Shown piece by piece: positions 33,397 through 45,637 of a stretch of 64,000 nucleotides of DNA; the stretch's first letter is position 1, and every line of letters starts with the position of its first letter. The notes beneath the pieces were generated by a model that did no database searches, had not been told where the DNA came from, and was given only the letters and a program-made list of their open reading frames with translations. The DNA is taken from the NCBI GenBank assembly GCA_026120185.1, contig JANUWF010001821.1, forward strand, positions 930,001-994,000, in the 5' to 3' direction. This stretch comes from Voacanga thouarsii (lineage: Eukaryota > Streptophyta > Magnoliopsida > Gentianales > Apocynaceae). The position numbers and the translations under genes were made by a program.

Positions 33397-36082
33397 TGTG
33401 AAACCCCGGTCAAAACCAACCTCAGAGTAAGGGGGTTGGGATGCATATCATATTTTATTTCATGGTTAAATATATTTTCATATGATTTTTATGTGTTTTG
33501 GATTCGGGTTTTCTTGTCTTGAAGTCTTGTTGGTGAGTATTGTGTGAGAGGGGTAAGATGGTAATTTTTGCCCAAGGTGAAAATAGGGAGATAGCCTGTG
33601 GATTGAATAGAAAATAATTTTCTAGTGAAAATATCAACAAGAGTTATTGTGGTGTAGTGATTAGAACTTTGGAATTAATTCTTGAGGTCTTGGATTCAAA
33701 TTCCATCATAGAAGTTTTAGCTAGATTAAATTTTATTTTTGCTTAGTGGAGGAAATTTCGGTCTTAGGAGCTTAGAGTAAGGTAGGGATGATGTCCTAAG
33801 AGAGACATGCTAGGAGTATTCTCATTTCACTCTTTTGCCCTAGTCGAATTTCCTAAAGGGAATTCTTGTTTCCTTAATCTTTGGTTTTCCTTAGGTTTCA
33901 ACTTTTTAGTTTGATCAAGATGTTCTATCCATTTTCTTCCAGAAATTTCAGTAAAATGCTGTGATCTTGTGGGATCAAAATGCCCTAGTAAAAGGCTTCT
34001 CATGGTCTGAAAAATGTGGAAGAATGGTGGGAAATTCCAAGGGGAAAAATCCCTCTAGTAAGCTTGCTGAAATTTCACTCTAGACTAGTTCATCTTCCTT
34101 CATGGCATGAGCTGAAATTTTCTAGCTTGTTGTACCTTCAAAATGTCGAAATTTTTAGCTAACATTCCCTCCCAAATGCTGCCAGAAAAATGATCTTTAT
34201 GATCAGTTTGAAACCTGAAAATTCTTAACCAATTTCGGACTGCTCAAAGCTGGAGCAAAACAGGAAAAAATTCCTGTACAAAAAATAGTTTTGAGAGTCC
34301 AAAACCAAGCTTTTTTCTTCCAGACCTTGTTCAGTACCTTAGCCACGTTTTTCCTTCATGAAGAAGGCTGGAAACCAGCCTTGAATACCCCTGAAATTCC
34401 CTTCAAAACTCGCTGCAAATTGGTTGGAAGTGGCAGCCGAAAATCTGCCCAGAAAAATTCCTATTCAGCGAAATGCTGGGCAGTCCAAATTTCCAGCCTT
34501 GTTTCCTATTTTTATTCTGGCCGAAACACCAACCTTAATCTGTCAAAACCTTCCTTAAACCTCCATTAATAGAGCTCCATTTTTTCCCTCAAGCTTTTGC
34601 ACGAAATTCAGCAATGGCTGTCCGAAAATCTCTCCAACAAATCCCTACAATTTAGCTTGATTGGTTTCCAAAATTCCAGCCATCCTTGTTTAGCAACCTT
34701 CCATAATATCTTACTCAAATGACCAGACATCTTCTTCATCATTGTGCACCTTATTTTAGGCCACCATAAGCCACCTTGAATCAGCTTTAATTCCTCAGAA
34801 AAGCTGCTCAACCAGTCGGCCATAGGAGACCTTCAAAGCTCTCCAAATTATCAAGATATCCTAGAATATTTAGTTTCCAAATTCACTTCCTAAAAATATT
34901 CTCTAAGGATTGTGACAACTAACCCTTCCTTTTCTCTTCCAAATCAGAGAAACAACTCCCTAAACCCTACAGAAATTCGGCCAGCCCTATCCCTCACAAA
35001 AATTCGGCAGCTGCACAAGAACCACCTCTCGAAATCTCTCAATCTCCAAGAACACATACCTCTTCCCTACACTTAATACCCCTCCAAACCATCTCAAATC
35101 CTCTCAAAAACTTCCGGATTTGACCTACTCACTACTGTGAGTCCATCAACACCATTATTAACATCAAATTCCTCAAATCATCTTGCTACTTCGGATCAAA
35201 AGCAGAAATTTCTATGAAGGACAAGAACATCTTCAAGGTAAATTTACTCTATCAACTTCATCTTCTCCAAACATGATCTCTAGTGAGAACCTATGTGATT
35301 AAACATACTAATGATCTCTTCTTCTTCTGCTTCTCTCTCTCTCTCTCTCTCTCACGACAGAAACTCCTCTCCCTTGGCCGGATGACTTCTTCTCCATAAT
35401 CATGCTCTCGCCATCCCCTTTGGACAAAATTAGACACCTAGGAGTTGAGATCTACTCTAAACTCCTTCAAGGCGTTCATCAACCAAGTAAGTACCATCAA
35501 TCCTTCTTTTAAACTCTAGAAGCATGTCTTTAGGGTGATAATGATAATAGGTGGATGGTGATAGGATTTGAGTATATATATGTATATTGTTGAGATTGAA
35601 GTATGAATATATGTATGATTGTGAAGGAGATGGGATTTATGCATGGAAGGATTGTCTTGGATGATTATATGATGATTTGAGGTTGATGCATGTCATAAGT
35701 AGTATATGTGATGAAGTATGCTAGAGATTATGTCACCTTTGGTGAATAGGGTTTATATTCATGATGGATTAATATTGAAGCCATGATCATATTTATGCTA
35801 GTAAGGGTTAGATCATGTGCTGATAAATTGAGATCTATGCTTGTATGCATAATTTGGATGATTTGATGAATTAAAGGATTGTGTATGTATTGATTGTGGT
35901 TAGCCATAGGAATTTGATCACGATCTAGTTGTCCCCAAAAAAATTTTTACTTCATGAATAAAATATTCAATAAAATAATTTCTCTTAGTATTTTCGAAAG
36001 AAAAAAAAACCCTAGGAAGGGTAGATTTGGATTGTCATATATATAAAGGATGTTTTAATAACAAATAATGATTTTTGCTAGA

Positions 36083-36121
<39 letters not shown>

Positions 36122-37714
36122 TACTCAATATAATGAGATCAATTAAAGCCTTTATGAAAATAATTACAATTAGTAGAATATATATTACTAAAAATTTAAC
36201 TATTATCTTCTAATCAAAACTCCTTAAGAATTTATTTAATATTGTTCAAGTGAGACTCATTAAATTTATTTTCAACTAATTTTAGCTACCAATTATTTTC
36301 TAACAACTAAATTATTAATAAATCAATATTTTATTTAATACTACCTAGAACTCTTGATCAAATAAACTCTAAATTTTCCCTAACAAGATTTAAGCTTTCA
36401 ACTTATTAAATTTATTTCCCAAACCATTAATTATTGTGCTAGGCTCAACTCTTAAACCTATTTACTTATTGTTTAACCTTAAAGCTTGGGATACTAGGAT
36501 CATGGTAGTAGTAAGTTGAGTCGATTTAAAATTAAGGAAGTAGTTTGTGGCTTAAAATTGATTGTGATTTGTATTTGCCCATGTGGGGTTAGGTCTACCG
36601 TTGGAGACCTTGTTATTGTGAGAACGATTCAGGTAAGCTCCTGCAATAAACTTGTTTGATGCAAAATGTTTATTATGGCAAGCCAAGTGTAGAGTGCATG
36701 GACACTCATTTATGTAAAGGCAATTGAGGGTTAAATCCTTTCTTATTTCAAACATTTGAATTATTTAAAAGCCAATGAGCAGATTTACTCAAACTCAAAC
36801 TCTTTCTAAAACTGATTTTGTTAAAGACTTTGGAAAACCCATAAATTGCCATTTTCATGTGGAACAGTGTTTTGTTCATTTTATCCCAAGTGGGAAACGT
36901 CGTTGAGTACTCAATAAGGGTGGACTACTAGGACTAGTCTTTGAAGGGTTAGGGTAAGTCTCTCAGTAGGTGGCCACCTCTGAGGGGTGAGTCCTTCCCG
37001 AATAAGATGTCAGTCCAGTGAGTCATGCCGGTCTGAGCTAGCAGTTTGTTTTCAGTCAAGTGACTGTGGTTTGTCGGAATGGACACCCAGTTGTTGTTTG
37101 GGTATAGAGAAGGAGGAGTATCTTGCCCAGTAGGTTAATCACCTACTTTTGTCAGTCTGCACAAAATGTCGGCATTCTGGCCGTTTATGGGGCCCAACGT
37201 GTGGTAACCCATATCTATTTCTTTCGAATGGTTGATTTTATTACTTATGTATGGCTGGAAAAGCCAAAACGCCACTCTTGTTTTTGACTAATGTTATTAC
37301 TTGCTAGTATTTCTCTTATAAAGGTTTCACACTTTGCATCCACAAACTGTTTTCACTAAACACCCGAAGCACACACGGACTTACTGAGATTTCTGTCTCA
37401 TCACCATTTTATCATGATTTCAGGTCCATCCTGCTGTGGGCATGAGTAGCTATATATTGTCTGCTTTGGAAGAATTTTTTGAGGATTTATTTTGTGTAAT
37501 GTTGGGAGAGCTAAGAGCGGATGAATTTTCATTATGGATTTGTTTTGAGTATTCTTGGATTTATTATTATTTCTTTTAGGTTGTAATAAATTTTAAGTTG
37601 AAGCATCATTTTATTTCCGCTATTATATTTGTGTGCCCTAGTTATAAAGACCTCTTGTCCTTTGAACGAGGCGACATCCCTGGCCCTGGCGGGCCTAGGT
37701 AGCGGGGTGTTACA
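33397..37714 (+). mobile_element. Solo LTR C' (E family)
   Basis: 4318 bp, TGTGAAACCCC...GGGGTGTTACA, with perfect TSD tcaac (33392-33396 and 37715-37719). Same orientation as C and colinear with it. Candidate intron 36633-37423; tRNA-like segment 33648-33710; (CT)n 35331-35353; (TA)n 36085-36113; terminal hairpin ggccctggcgggcc near 37682-37695. Independent insertion from C, since the TSDs differ. Confidence 0.9.
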
Positions 37715-37719
37715 TCAAC

Positions 37720-38427
37720 TCTTTTGTAGGAGAATACACAATGCAATGGAAGTATTTTCTTTCTTCTCTTTTTCTCTTTATTTTTGGTCCCGTGGCAATA
37801 TTTCCTTACTCTATTTGTTTGGCCATTGAGGACGATGTCCAATTTAAGTGTAGGAGAATGGTTAAAATTAGAATTCTTCTATGCTTTATTCTTCTTGAAA
37901 TTCTTTGAACTTTTTGAGCAAAATTTTCAAATTTTTTTTCCTAATTCTTTTGAGCCTTCAAGATGTATTTTTAATGCATATCTTTGTACTAGATCATAAA
38001 GCATATGTCCTAGATCATTTGTGGCTTATGTATGACTTTTTGCATGCACTTAGACTAAGTAGTTCTTAATTAAATGGTTTACATTGTTCTTAAACCTGTT
38101 TTTTTGCTAAAATTCATTGAGCATTCTAGAACTTACTTGAATACCTCTCGAGGCAAAATAAGAAAGACATTCATGATTTAACTTATGGATGACGGTAATA
38201 GGCCTTCTTTGGATAGTTTGAGATTTTCAAGCCTACCTATTTGATATTATCCCTAGTGCCTATTTTGAGCCTAAATTGTTAATTTCTTTCTTAAACCCGT
38301 TATCATACTTTGTCCATTACTTCTTTTTGAGAGTTTAATTTACCTTCTAAATCTTTGATTGCTCTTGATGGATAAAAGTACAAGTAGAAGAATTATGAGG
38401 GAGAATGCTTGTGTAAATGTTATGACT
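37720..38427 (+). other. 3' internal part of A
   Basis: Holds the phrase ggccattgaggacgatgtcc followed by aatttaagtgtaggagaatgg (about 37830-37861), a signature near the 3' end of Athila/Tat interiors that includes a purine-rich tract. The rest is AT-rich. A second purine-rich string (gaattatgagggagaa) lies at about 38390-38404 and may be the true polypurine tract. The first ~145 bases of the 3' LTR that should follow are missing. Confidence 0.6.
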
Positions 38428-41400
38428 TGTTACTTTCAATCATACATCATGAAGGTTTAAAGGGGGAAAAACAAAGCACACAGCGGAAGCGAAAACTAGA
38501 GAAACGAAAGAACAAGAAACACACAGCCACAGCCGGCGCCGGTTCCGACGGCCTCAGCCGACGCCAGTCACGACCTGGGGGGGACTCTGAGGAAAAAAAA
38601 ATTACCTCTTTTTCTTGTTCTCATAGTTGGCTAGATCGGAATGTGTGGAACTAGGGTAGGTGTGCTGGTGGAAACCTCTGGTGCGATTCCTGTAAGCTTC
38701 CTACTCCGTCTATGCATGTGTATGAACGACAACCTCTCAATCTTCCAGTATAAGGCCTGCCTAATACCGTTTGGTGAACAACTCACAGACTAAAGAATTT
38801 TCTTGGAGAGAGAGAGAGAAAAGAGGCGTCTGTTTTTTTTTCTATTTCTCACGCCAGAAGCATGAAAAAACCAACGTTGTTTTCTTAACCTTAAGAAGAG
38901 TAAAAACCACATCCTCTTTATCCCCCTGTTTAGCCTAAATAAAACTCTAGGTTAAACTGGACTGGCCCATTGGACTCTTAGTTTAGCCTTTTTAGTCTAA
39001 ATTAATTATTCTAATTAGAATCAAATAAATGGCCCAATAAATAATTAATTTTCCAACCTAAACAAACTAGTCCAATTAACAAGCCCATATTAGTTTAGCC
39101 CCAGGTCAATCTTTAATTATTCAAACTGGGCCAAAGCCTTGAACAATTAATTAACTCACCAAACTAATTTAATTAATTCTCTCTCTCCATAGACCTTTAT
39201 TTTATTCTAGATCAATAATTAAATTAGACTAGTTAAAGAAAATAAATTACATTTAATTTAATTTAAGACCAATTCCTTAGCTTGTAATTAATTACGACTC
39301 ACGGTTTATACTGAGGACCAAAAGACACACCATCTTAGCTACTAAAATGACCAAAATACTATTACCATATAAATAACTGTATTTTGCATTTTAAATATTT
39401 TCTAATATCACCATAAGGAAATATTGACCCCAAGGACAATGCTACGTTAGCAAAGTCTCCGACCTATAGGTGTAATGACTAAAATACCCCTTTTGGAATG
39501 TATGTCCTCTTAAACTAGGTTTCTATTGTAAATATTGAATATGTTAATAAAAGAATTTATTTTCAAAAATCGTTTGTGAATTTATGTGCTTTATTTGTGC
39601 ATAATTTTATTTGGAAAAGACCTATTGTGTTTAAATAAGTGATTCATGGGAATGGAGGTCTTTCACAGTAAGGTATAGATCATGGGTTATTTAAACACAT
39701 AAACATTTGTTCTTAACCAATTGATGAGAATAGAAATCTCATCATGTTTAGGTTATTATGTTATGCATTCCAAATGGGGAATGGCTTACCTTTAGCCAGT
39801 GAGTAGTTCACTCACTTCATGACATAAGCGTATTTCGAATACGTAGAACAGGACCTGTAGTAGTGGTTTCTAAAACTACGATATGGTAGAAACCTAGACT
39901 ACTACCGCTATGGCGTGGACTAGTACTCTATGACTTGAGTATGAGTTGATAGTCTGGCAAAGTTGAAAAATATATACTTTGATATGCTCTAGTTGAGGTT
40001 CTATTGTAGGGTTAATATACTTGCATGTTAAGTATGTGTAACTAGTTAGTTAAGACAGACTTGTACAAGATAATTTCTACACTATATCGCCCCTTGTGGT
40101 TGTCTGAATGATCTAAATATCCAGGGCCCTGGAAAACATGATTTGGATGTTTGCTTTAGGGTAGCTCCTTCTAAAACCACTTCAGCTAAGAATTCTAAAA
40201 CCATTAGAATTCCCTAATTGTAATTAGAAATATCAAGTTCTCACAATTACAATTTGGACCATAAATTATAACTAACTATAATTTGTCCACAACAACTTCT
40301 CTTTCTCTCAATTAACACCACTATGTTATCAAATAGCATCTTGAGTATATAATCCTCTATTGTGTGTGATCTATTAGGCTTCTGAGTCAATTGGTAGCGA
40401 ACATGAATTAATCCAAACGTCTTTGAGATTAATAATCTATAATTAATTAGAATTAATCCTATTAATTCTAATCAGGATTGGTTTACTAATTCATCAATGA
40501 ATAAACCCATATTCCCAGATCATGAGCAGTATCTAGCAACACATCATGACCACCAAAGAGTCTAGGAAGTCAAGTGGCTTGACATGAACCCTTCAATAAT
40601 AAATTTCAGTGCAATTAACTCCTTTCACCATACAATATCTCATTCGGTTTGGAGTATGAAATTAGTGCCAACTCCCTCCATAATTAATTCTGGCCCAAAT
40701 ACAATAGTACTTGTACCAGGAACCCACTACTCTAGATGTGTATCAATTGGAACTATTTCTAATACACAATCGCCTTGGCCAAGGACTTCTTGAGAAGTAA
40801 TTCCTAAAAGTGGCCGTGAGATAGTCGCCCCTACTATTAGGAGTGGTGAATCCTTTATTTGACCATCTCAACTACTTTCGTTTACCTCACAATGTACCCA
40901 ATATCAATCCTATAGGTGGCCCTCAATCTGGCTCCAGAGATTGGAATCAAAGCACAAAGTTTAGTAAATAAAGTACCTTGGAGATCTCAAGTCTAAGGAT
41001 ACTTGCACGTTTGCTATATTGAGATTATATCACTAGCACTAAATAGTTATCCATGTGATTATCTCATAGCTAGGTCATTCAATGAACTTGTTCCATTAAC
41101 AAGCATCCACGTATTAATTTTAAGTATCTCAATACTCACGGATATGAGAACCACTGCCTGATCAAATCAGGAAGTCTAACACATGCTAGTCTTAACGCAT
41201 TAATGATGTCCTGTCTCATTAATACTACGATTAGGGACTATTTAAGTACTAACACTATACAGTGTAGTAGGAATCTCATATCATGATCTCTATCAGGATT
41301 TCCTTAACACAGTATTGTACTAGGGACTTTATATAACAGTTATATTACTTAAAAGTAAACAAAAAAAACTGTAAAATAAATAATGCATTTTATTAACATA

Positions 41401-41453
41401 AAATGTGTCATATATAACGTACAAGTGATTGCCTCTAGGGCATAACACTAACA
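38428..41453 (-). mobile_element. Reversed copia LTR H4 with a nested insert
   Basis: Read on the minus strand it starts TGTTAGTGTTATGCCCTAGAGGC at 41453 and follows the H2/H3 LTRs for about 1.2 kb. Its other end (..atgtatgattgaaagtaaca on the minus strand) resembles their 3' end (..atgcatgatagaaatcctaca). The middle is longer and distinct. Flanks tgact and aaaat do not match, and 145 bases of the host LTR are missing on the left, so this is not a clean insertion any more. A CGGCGCCGG motif lies at 38531-38542. Confidence 0.6.
39479..40081. mobile_element. Possible small insertion inside H4
   Basis: About 603 bases without counterpart in H2/H3, flanked by ctata on both sides (39474-39478 and 40082-40086) and ending in CA. 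The start (ggtgtaatgac) is not a clean TG, so the class is uncertain; a short solo LTR is the likeliest reading. Confidence 0.35.
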
Positions 41454-42856
41454 AAAATAAGGCAAAATTGTCGTTAAACAAACTAGAGGCAGCACCGGCC
41501 AGGATAGGACAGACGGTGCCGGCCACATGTTGCTGGCACACACTTCAAGATGATGAAAAATCGATGAAATGGGAGCTGAACAGAACACAACCGGCACCGG
41601 TTAGGAGCCCAGAGGCGGCGCTAGCTACGACCTCGAAGAACTTGGCACGAAAATTGAGAAAAATTGGCAAACGAACAGAGAGACAGAATGCAACCGGCGT
41701 CAGCCTTAGGCAGGACAGGTGGCGCCGGCTGTGCATTGGTACAAAGGTAGTGTCTCGAATTTCGTGTGTATTTTGGGCAATTTTTAAATTTTTGGTATTT
41801 TCCTATTTCTATTCGGCCAGAAACCCTAAAGGGATGAATTTAAGCACTTCTAAAACCTATAAATAGAGGAAAAACACTAGTCAAAGGGATGATTTCAAGG
41901 AGTAAAACACAAAATCACTCAAGTTTAAGGAGAAATTCATTAAATCAACGAGGATTGTACAAGAGAGTCTACGAAAGAAGAAGAAGGAGGCTTGTCTATG
42001 AGTGCTTTTTTTAACTTTATTTTCTTTTCTTGAACATTGATGTATTAATTGTTTTATTGTAATTTAACATTATTTTTTATATTCATGATTTTTAGAGTTA
42101 CATTAATCTTTTTGATTAATTGATTGCTATTCTTGGTAATTAATTACTTATGCTGATTACGAGATTAATTTGTTATTTCTTTCTATTAACTTGCTTGGAA
42201 AAGGAGTTGATGGTGGTCTCAATTCATTAATTTCATATTTGTTGTCTATTAACTTGCTTGGAAAAAGGGGTTAATTGCTAAGAACTGCATAATTAAAGGT
42301 TAATTGATGTCTGCCAAGATATGAATTCATTGGTTAATTTCATGTTTTAAATTTGTCAAAATATGAGAATTTAATCAAGGATTGTATTTAATGCATCTTT
42401 TAGGTGAATTAGTTGAGACAGGATATGTGATGCTAATTTGTCTAGAAGATAGTGATTTCATGGATTGAAAAAGAAGTGAATCTATCTTAATCCTTTATGA
42501 TACCAAGAGAATGATTAGTTATGATAATGATTGGGTACTTTAAGGTCATGATTGTCAAAATAATGGTTTGAGTTACATAATTCTCCATCCTTGACATGTA
42601 TATATTATTTTATTTTATTTTAATTTATTTTTCTTTTTATTCTGTTTCACTTTATTGAGTCGGTTAAACAGTGAAAGAAAAGTGATTAATGCATACTTGT
42701 TCCTTGAGGATCAATATTCGTTTTAAACCCTATGCTATGCATAATGATAAGTACGCTTGCTCATATGTATAATTTGATGTTAAAGTTTTAATTTAAACTT
42801 GATTGGGAATGTGCTTATTTTTATATGATTTTTTATACCCAAATTCTGACACATCA
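41454..42856 (+). repeat. 3' LTR of A (5'-truncated)
   Basis: Aligns with 19349-20628 plus 24807-24923, so about the first 145 bases are missing. TATA box (cctataaatag) at 41856-41866, preceded by repeated ggcaccggc-like motifs (41488, 41513, 41591, 41720). It ends ..acacatca followed by the TSD aggaa, which ties it to the 5' LTR at 19204. Confidence 0.85.
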
Positions 42857-42861
42857 AGGAA

Positions 42862-43426
42862 TGAGAATGACTTGTTGAAGAAAAATCCTTGGGAATACAT
42901 TAATTTTTGTTATTGTGATTATATTGGGCTTGCTTAGGAAGGAATTTGCTTACAAAGTTCCATAGGAAAGTCTTGCGCATAAGGTGTTTGATAAAAAGTC
43001 TCAATGGCCATACATTATGAATACCATGTATTTGATGAAATATCCCAAAGAAAGAATGTGGCTAGAACAATAGTGTATTCTTCAAATTATCTTTTCTTTG
43101 TTGTGTGCTGTGAACACCTTGTCTTCTACTTGTTCTTGACCTCTAAGTGTTCACTAAACTTGTCATTCTAAAATCCTTGTATTGAAGCATCCTAAGAGCT
43201 GATAAACTAAGGTGAACTAAACCCTTTAAAGTTTGGGAGGAATTTGGTTGAACAAGTGAAACGTTGAATGAACGAAAAAGAAAAGAGAGAAAGATTCTAA
43301 TTTGAAAAAGCTAAGGAGCGCAAACATAAGAGTGGAGTGCAAACACTTAGGGAGTGAGTGAGGAAACTAATTTCTATTTTTGTTCTCTTAACTCTTTTTG
43401 CAGGAATATAAGTCTAAAATCCAACG
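42862..43426 (+). other. G leader, second part
   Basis: Noncoding sequence between the A insertion and G gag. It ends with a pyrimidine-rich run and ttttgcag at about 43396-43402, which resembles a 3' splice site shortly before the gag ATG. Confidence 0.5.
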
Positions 43427-44680
43427 ATGACTCAAGGAGAGGAACCGACTAGGCTAAATCTTAGTGGAGCAAGTAGACCACAAGAGGATCCAGGAGAACT
43501 TCATGAAACCCTCCTTTCATTGTAAAGGAGTAGGGAGGGCATTTGGAGGGAAATGACTGAACTCTGAGCTCAACAAGGCTAAACATCTACCGCCGATCAA
43601 AAGAGGGGACAAGAGCAACCGGAAGCCTGCAACACACCTCCTGTGAAAACCCAACTAGGAGAAGAATGGAATGAATATCCAGTTGGTGGATATCAACAAG
43701 TTCCTATGAAATGAGAGAGAAATGGGTTGAGAGAAGATAGAGAAAGAGGCCGAGGGAGATTTGGTAAGAATCTTATACGGGGAGTTGAAAGAAATATTGA
43801 GAGAGAATTTGAGTGGGAAGAGGGATACCTAGAGGAAGACTATGGAGAACAATATTGGGGTAACCTGATGAGAGGTAGGAGGAGAGATGAAGATAAGGGA
43901 GAGCGGGAATTGAAAAATATCAAAATAAAAGTGCCACAATTCCCGGGAAAAAGTGATTGTGAGGCATATTTTGAATGGGAAAGGAAAATGAAAATTCTAT
44001 TTGATTGCTAGGACTATAGTAAGAGAAATAAAGTGAAATTGGCAGTATTGGGGCTTTTAGACTATCCATTGGTATAGTAGGAGCAGGTTTTGGCCAATAG
44101 AAGGAGAATGGGAAAAAATGCCGTTAGTACATGGGAATTGATGAAAAATCTCGTGAGGGTGAGGTTTGTACCGTACCACTACTACAATGAGTTATGTCAA
44201 AAGCTTCAAGTGCTAAGACAGGGGAATAGAAGTGTTGAAGATTTTCACAAAGAACTGAAAGTGCTAATAATGATGGCAGTTATTAATGAAGATCCACGTG
44301 CCACTAAAGCGAGATTTCTAAGTGGATTGAACCGGAAGATAGCCAATGTAGTCGAATTGTATTCATATGAAACCTTGGAAGAAATAGTACACATAGCTAT
44401 AAAGGTAGAAAAATAATTGAAGAAAAGGCCATTTAAGAGAAGAGTAGGCCAACCAACTTTATCTCCTAAGGAATTCTCTAAGCCGATACCTAAAAAAGAA
44501 GAAGTTCCAAGGCCGCCACCTAGGAAGTTTAATAAACCGTAGGAAGAAAAGAATAGAGATAAAGGAAATGCTATTGAGAAGCCAAGGAGTTAGAATATCA
44601 AGTGCTTTCATTGTTTGGGATATGGACACACGGTACATGAATGCCCAAGCAAGAGAGTGATGTACATAAATTTGAGAGAA
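43427..44680 (+). pseudogene. G gag with first zinc knuckle (broken)
   Basis: The ATG at 43427 is in frame with everything to 44680, but several stops interrupt (for example TAG at 44009 and a double TAG where WW is usual). The N-terminus begins MTQGEEPTRL. A charged Arg/Glu/Gly-rich part follows, then KVPQFPGKSDCEAYFEWERKM, the gag core (FVPYHYYNELCQKLQVLRQG, SVEDFHKELK, RFLSGLNRKIANVVELYSY) and the knuckle CFHCLGYGHTVHEC (Cx2Cx4Hx4C). This is a common plant gypsy gag type; I do not assign the lineage firmly. The knuckle copy here ends in a TAG because of the duplication listed next. Confidence 0.8.
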
Positions 44681-44909
44681 GAGTAGGCCAACCAACTTCA
44701 TCTCCTAGGGAATTCCCTAAGTCGATACCTAAAAAGGAAGGAGTTCCAAGGCTGCCACCTAGGGAGTTTAATAAATCGAATGAAGAAGGGAATAGAGATA
44801 AATGAAAGACTATTGAGAAGTCGAGGAGCCGGGATATCAAATACTTTCATTGTTTGGGATATAGACACACAGCACACGAATGCCCAAGCAAGAGAGTGAT
44901 GTACACAAG
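44432..44909 (+). repeat. Tandem 239-bp duplication around the gag zinc knuckle
   Basis: Copy 1 is 44432-44670 and copy 2 is 44671-44909, both starting tttRagagaagagtaggcc and ending with the knuckle and gtgatgtaca. Because 239 is not divisible by three, the second knuckle is in the next frame, which is also the frame of the protease downstream. Differences between copies include tgc to tac in the second knuckle (CFHC becomes YFHC). Confidence 0.9.
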
Positions 44910-45637
44910 TGCCTATGGTGAGATTTCATTTGAGGAAGAGGAATGTGAGAAATTATAAGAAATTCAAAAGAAAGAAGAAATTTTGTGTAAAGAAGGTGAA
45001 GTAGTTGGGCAAGTGTATGCATTACTTGGTGTAGCGAGGAGATAATTGAGTATGCAAGCGAAGGAGGATGAACATCATCAACAGAGAGAGAAAAGTTTTT
45101 ATACAAGATGCTTGATCAACCAAGTACCTTGCAGTGTAATCATTGATAGCGGGAGTTGCACCAACGTTATAAGTACTAGTGCGGTGGAAGAAATAGGCTT
45201 GGAAACAAGGAAGCAACTGCAACCTTGCAAGTTGCAATAACTAAATGAAAGTGGAGACTTGAAGGATAATAAATAAGCCTTGATTGCAATTGATATGGGG
45301 AAGTATAAGGATGAGATCTTTTACAATGTTGTTCCTATATAGGCAGGCCACATACTTTTAGAGAGACCATAGCAATATGATAGGGGAGTAATGCATGATG
45401 GAAAGAAAAACACTTACACGATGTATAAGGAGGGAAAGAAATTTATTCTATTGCCTATATCTCCGAGTGAAGTGAGCAAAGATCAGAAGATCATGAGAGA
45501 AAATGAGTGTTTAAGAAAATGGGAAAAAAATTAAGAGAGAGAACACTGAGAAAAAAGAACAAGAAAAGAGAGAGGGAAAATAAGAGAGAAGAGATAAGAT
45601 ACGAGTAAATTTCTTTGCAAAAGAGAGAGAGAGAGAG
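44910..45637 (+). pseudogene. G protease region and charged linker
   Basis: In the frame of the second knuckle: SAYGEISFEEEE, then HQQREKSFYTRCLINQ, VPCSVIIDSGSCTNVIS with the DSG active site of a retropepsin, and HILLERP. Stops follow the motif at several places. The later part is a Lys/Glu-rich linker coded by agagagaa-type sequence, usual for this gypsy type between protease and RT. Confidence 0.75.

Larger units (their letters stand above)
19204..42856 (+). mobile_element. Non-autonomous Athila/Tat-like element A
   Basis: Terminal structure: LTR start TGATATGGCC at 19204, LTR end ..ACACATCA at 42856, with TSD aggaa on both sides (19199-19203 and 42857-42861). Removing four later insertions leaves about 7.8 kb: LTR of about 1540 bp, tRNA-Asp primer site, gag, a noncoding spacer, a plant-transposon-protein ORF, a 3' segment with the gaggacgatgtcc signature, and a truncated 3' LTR. 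No protease, RT or integrase is present in any of the internal parts, so it would have depended on a related autonomous element. It is inserted in the leader of G. Confidence 0.85.

Noticed and set aside
37629..37829. Small gene at the end of solo LTR C'
   Set aside because: The frame spans the LTR end and host flank and is created by the insertion.
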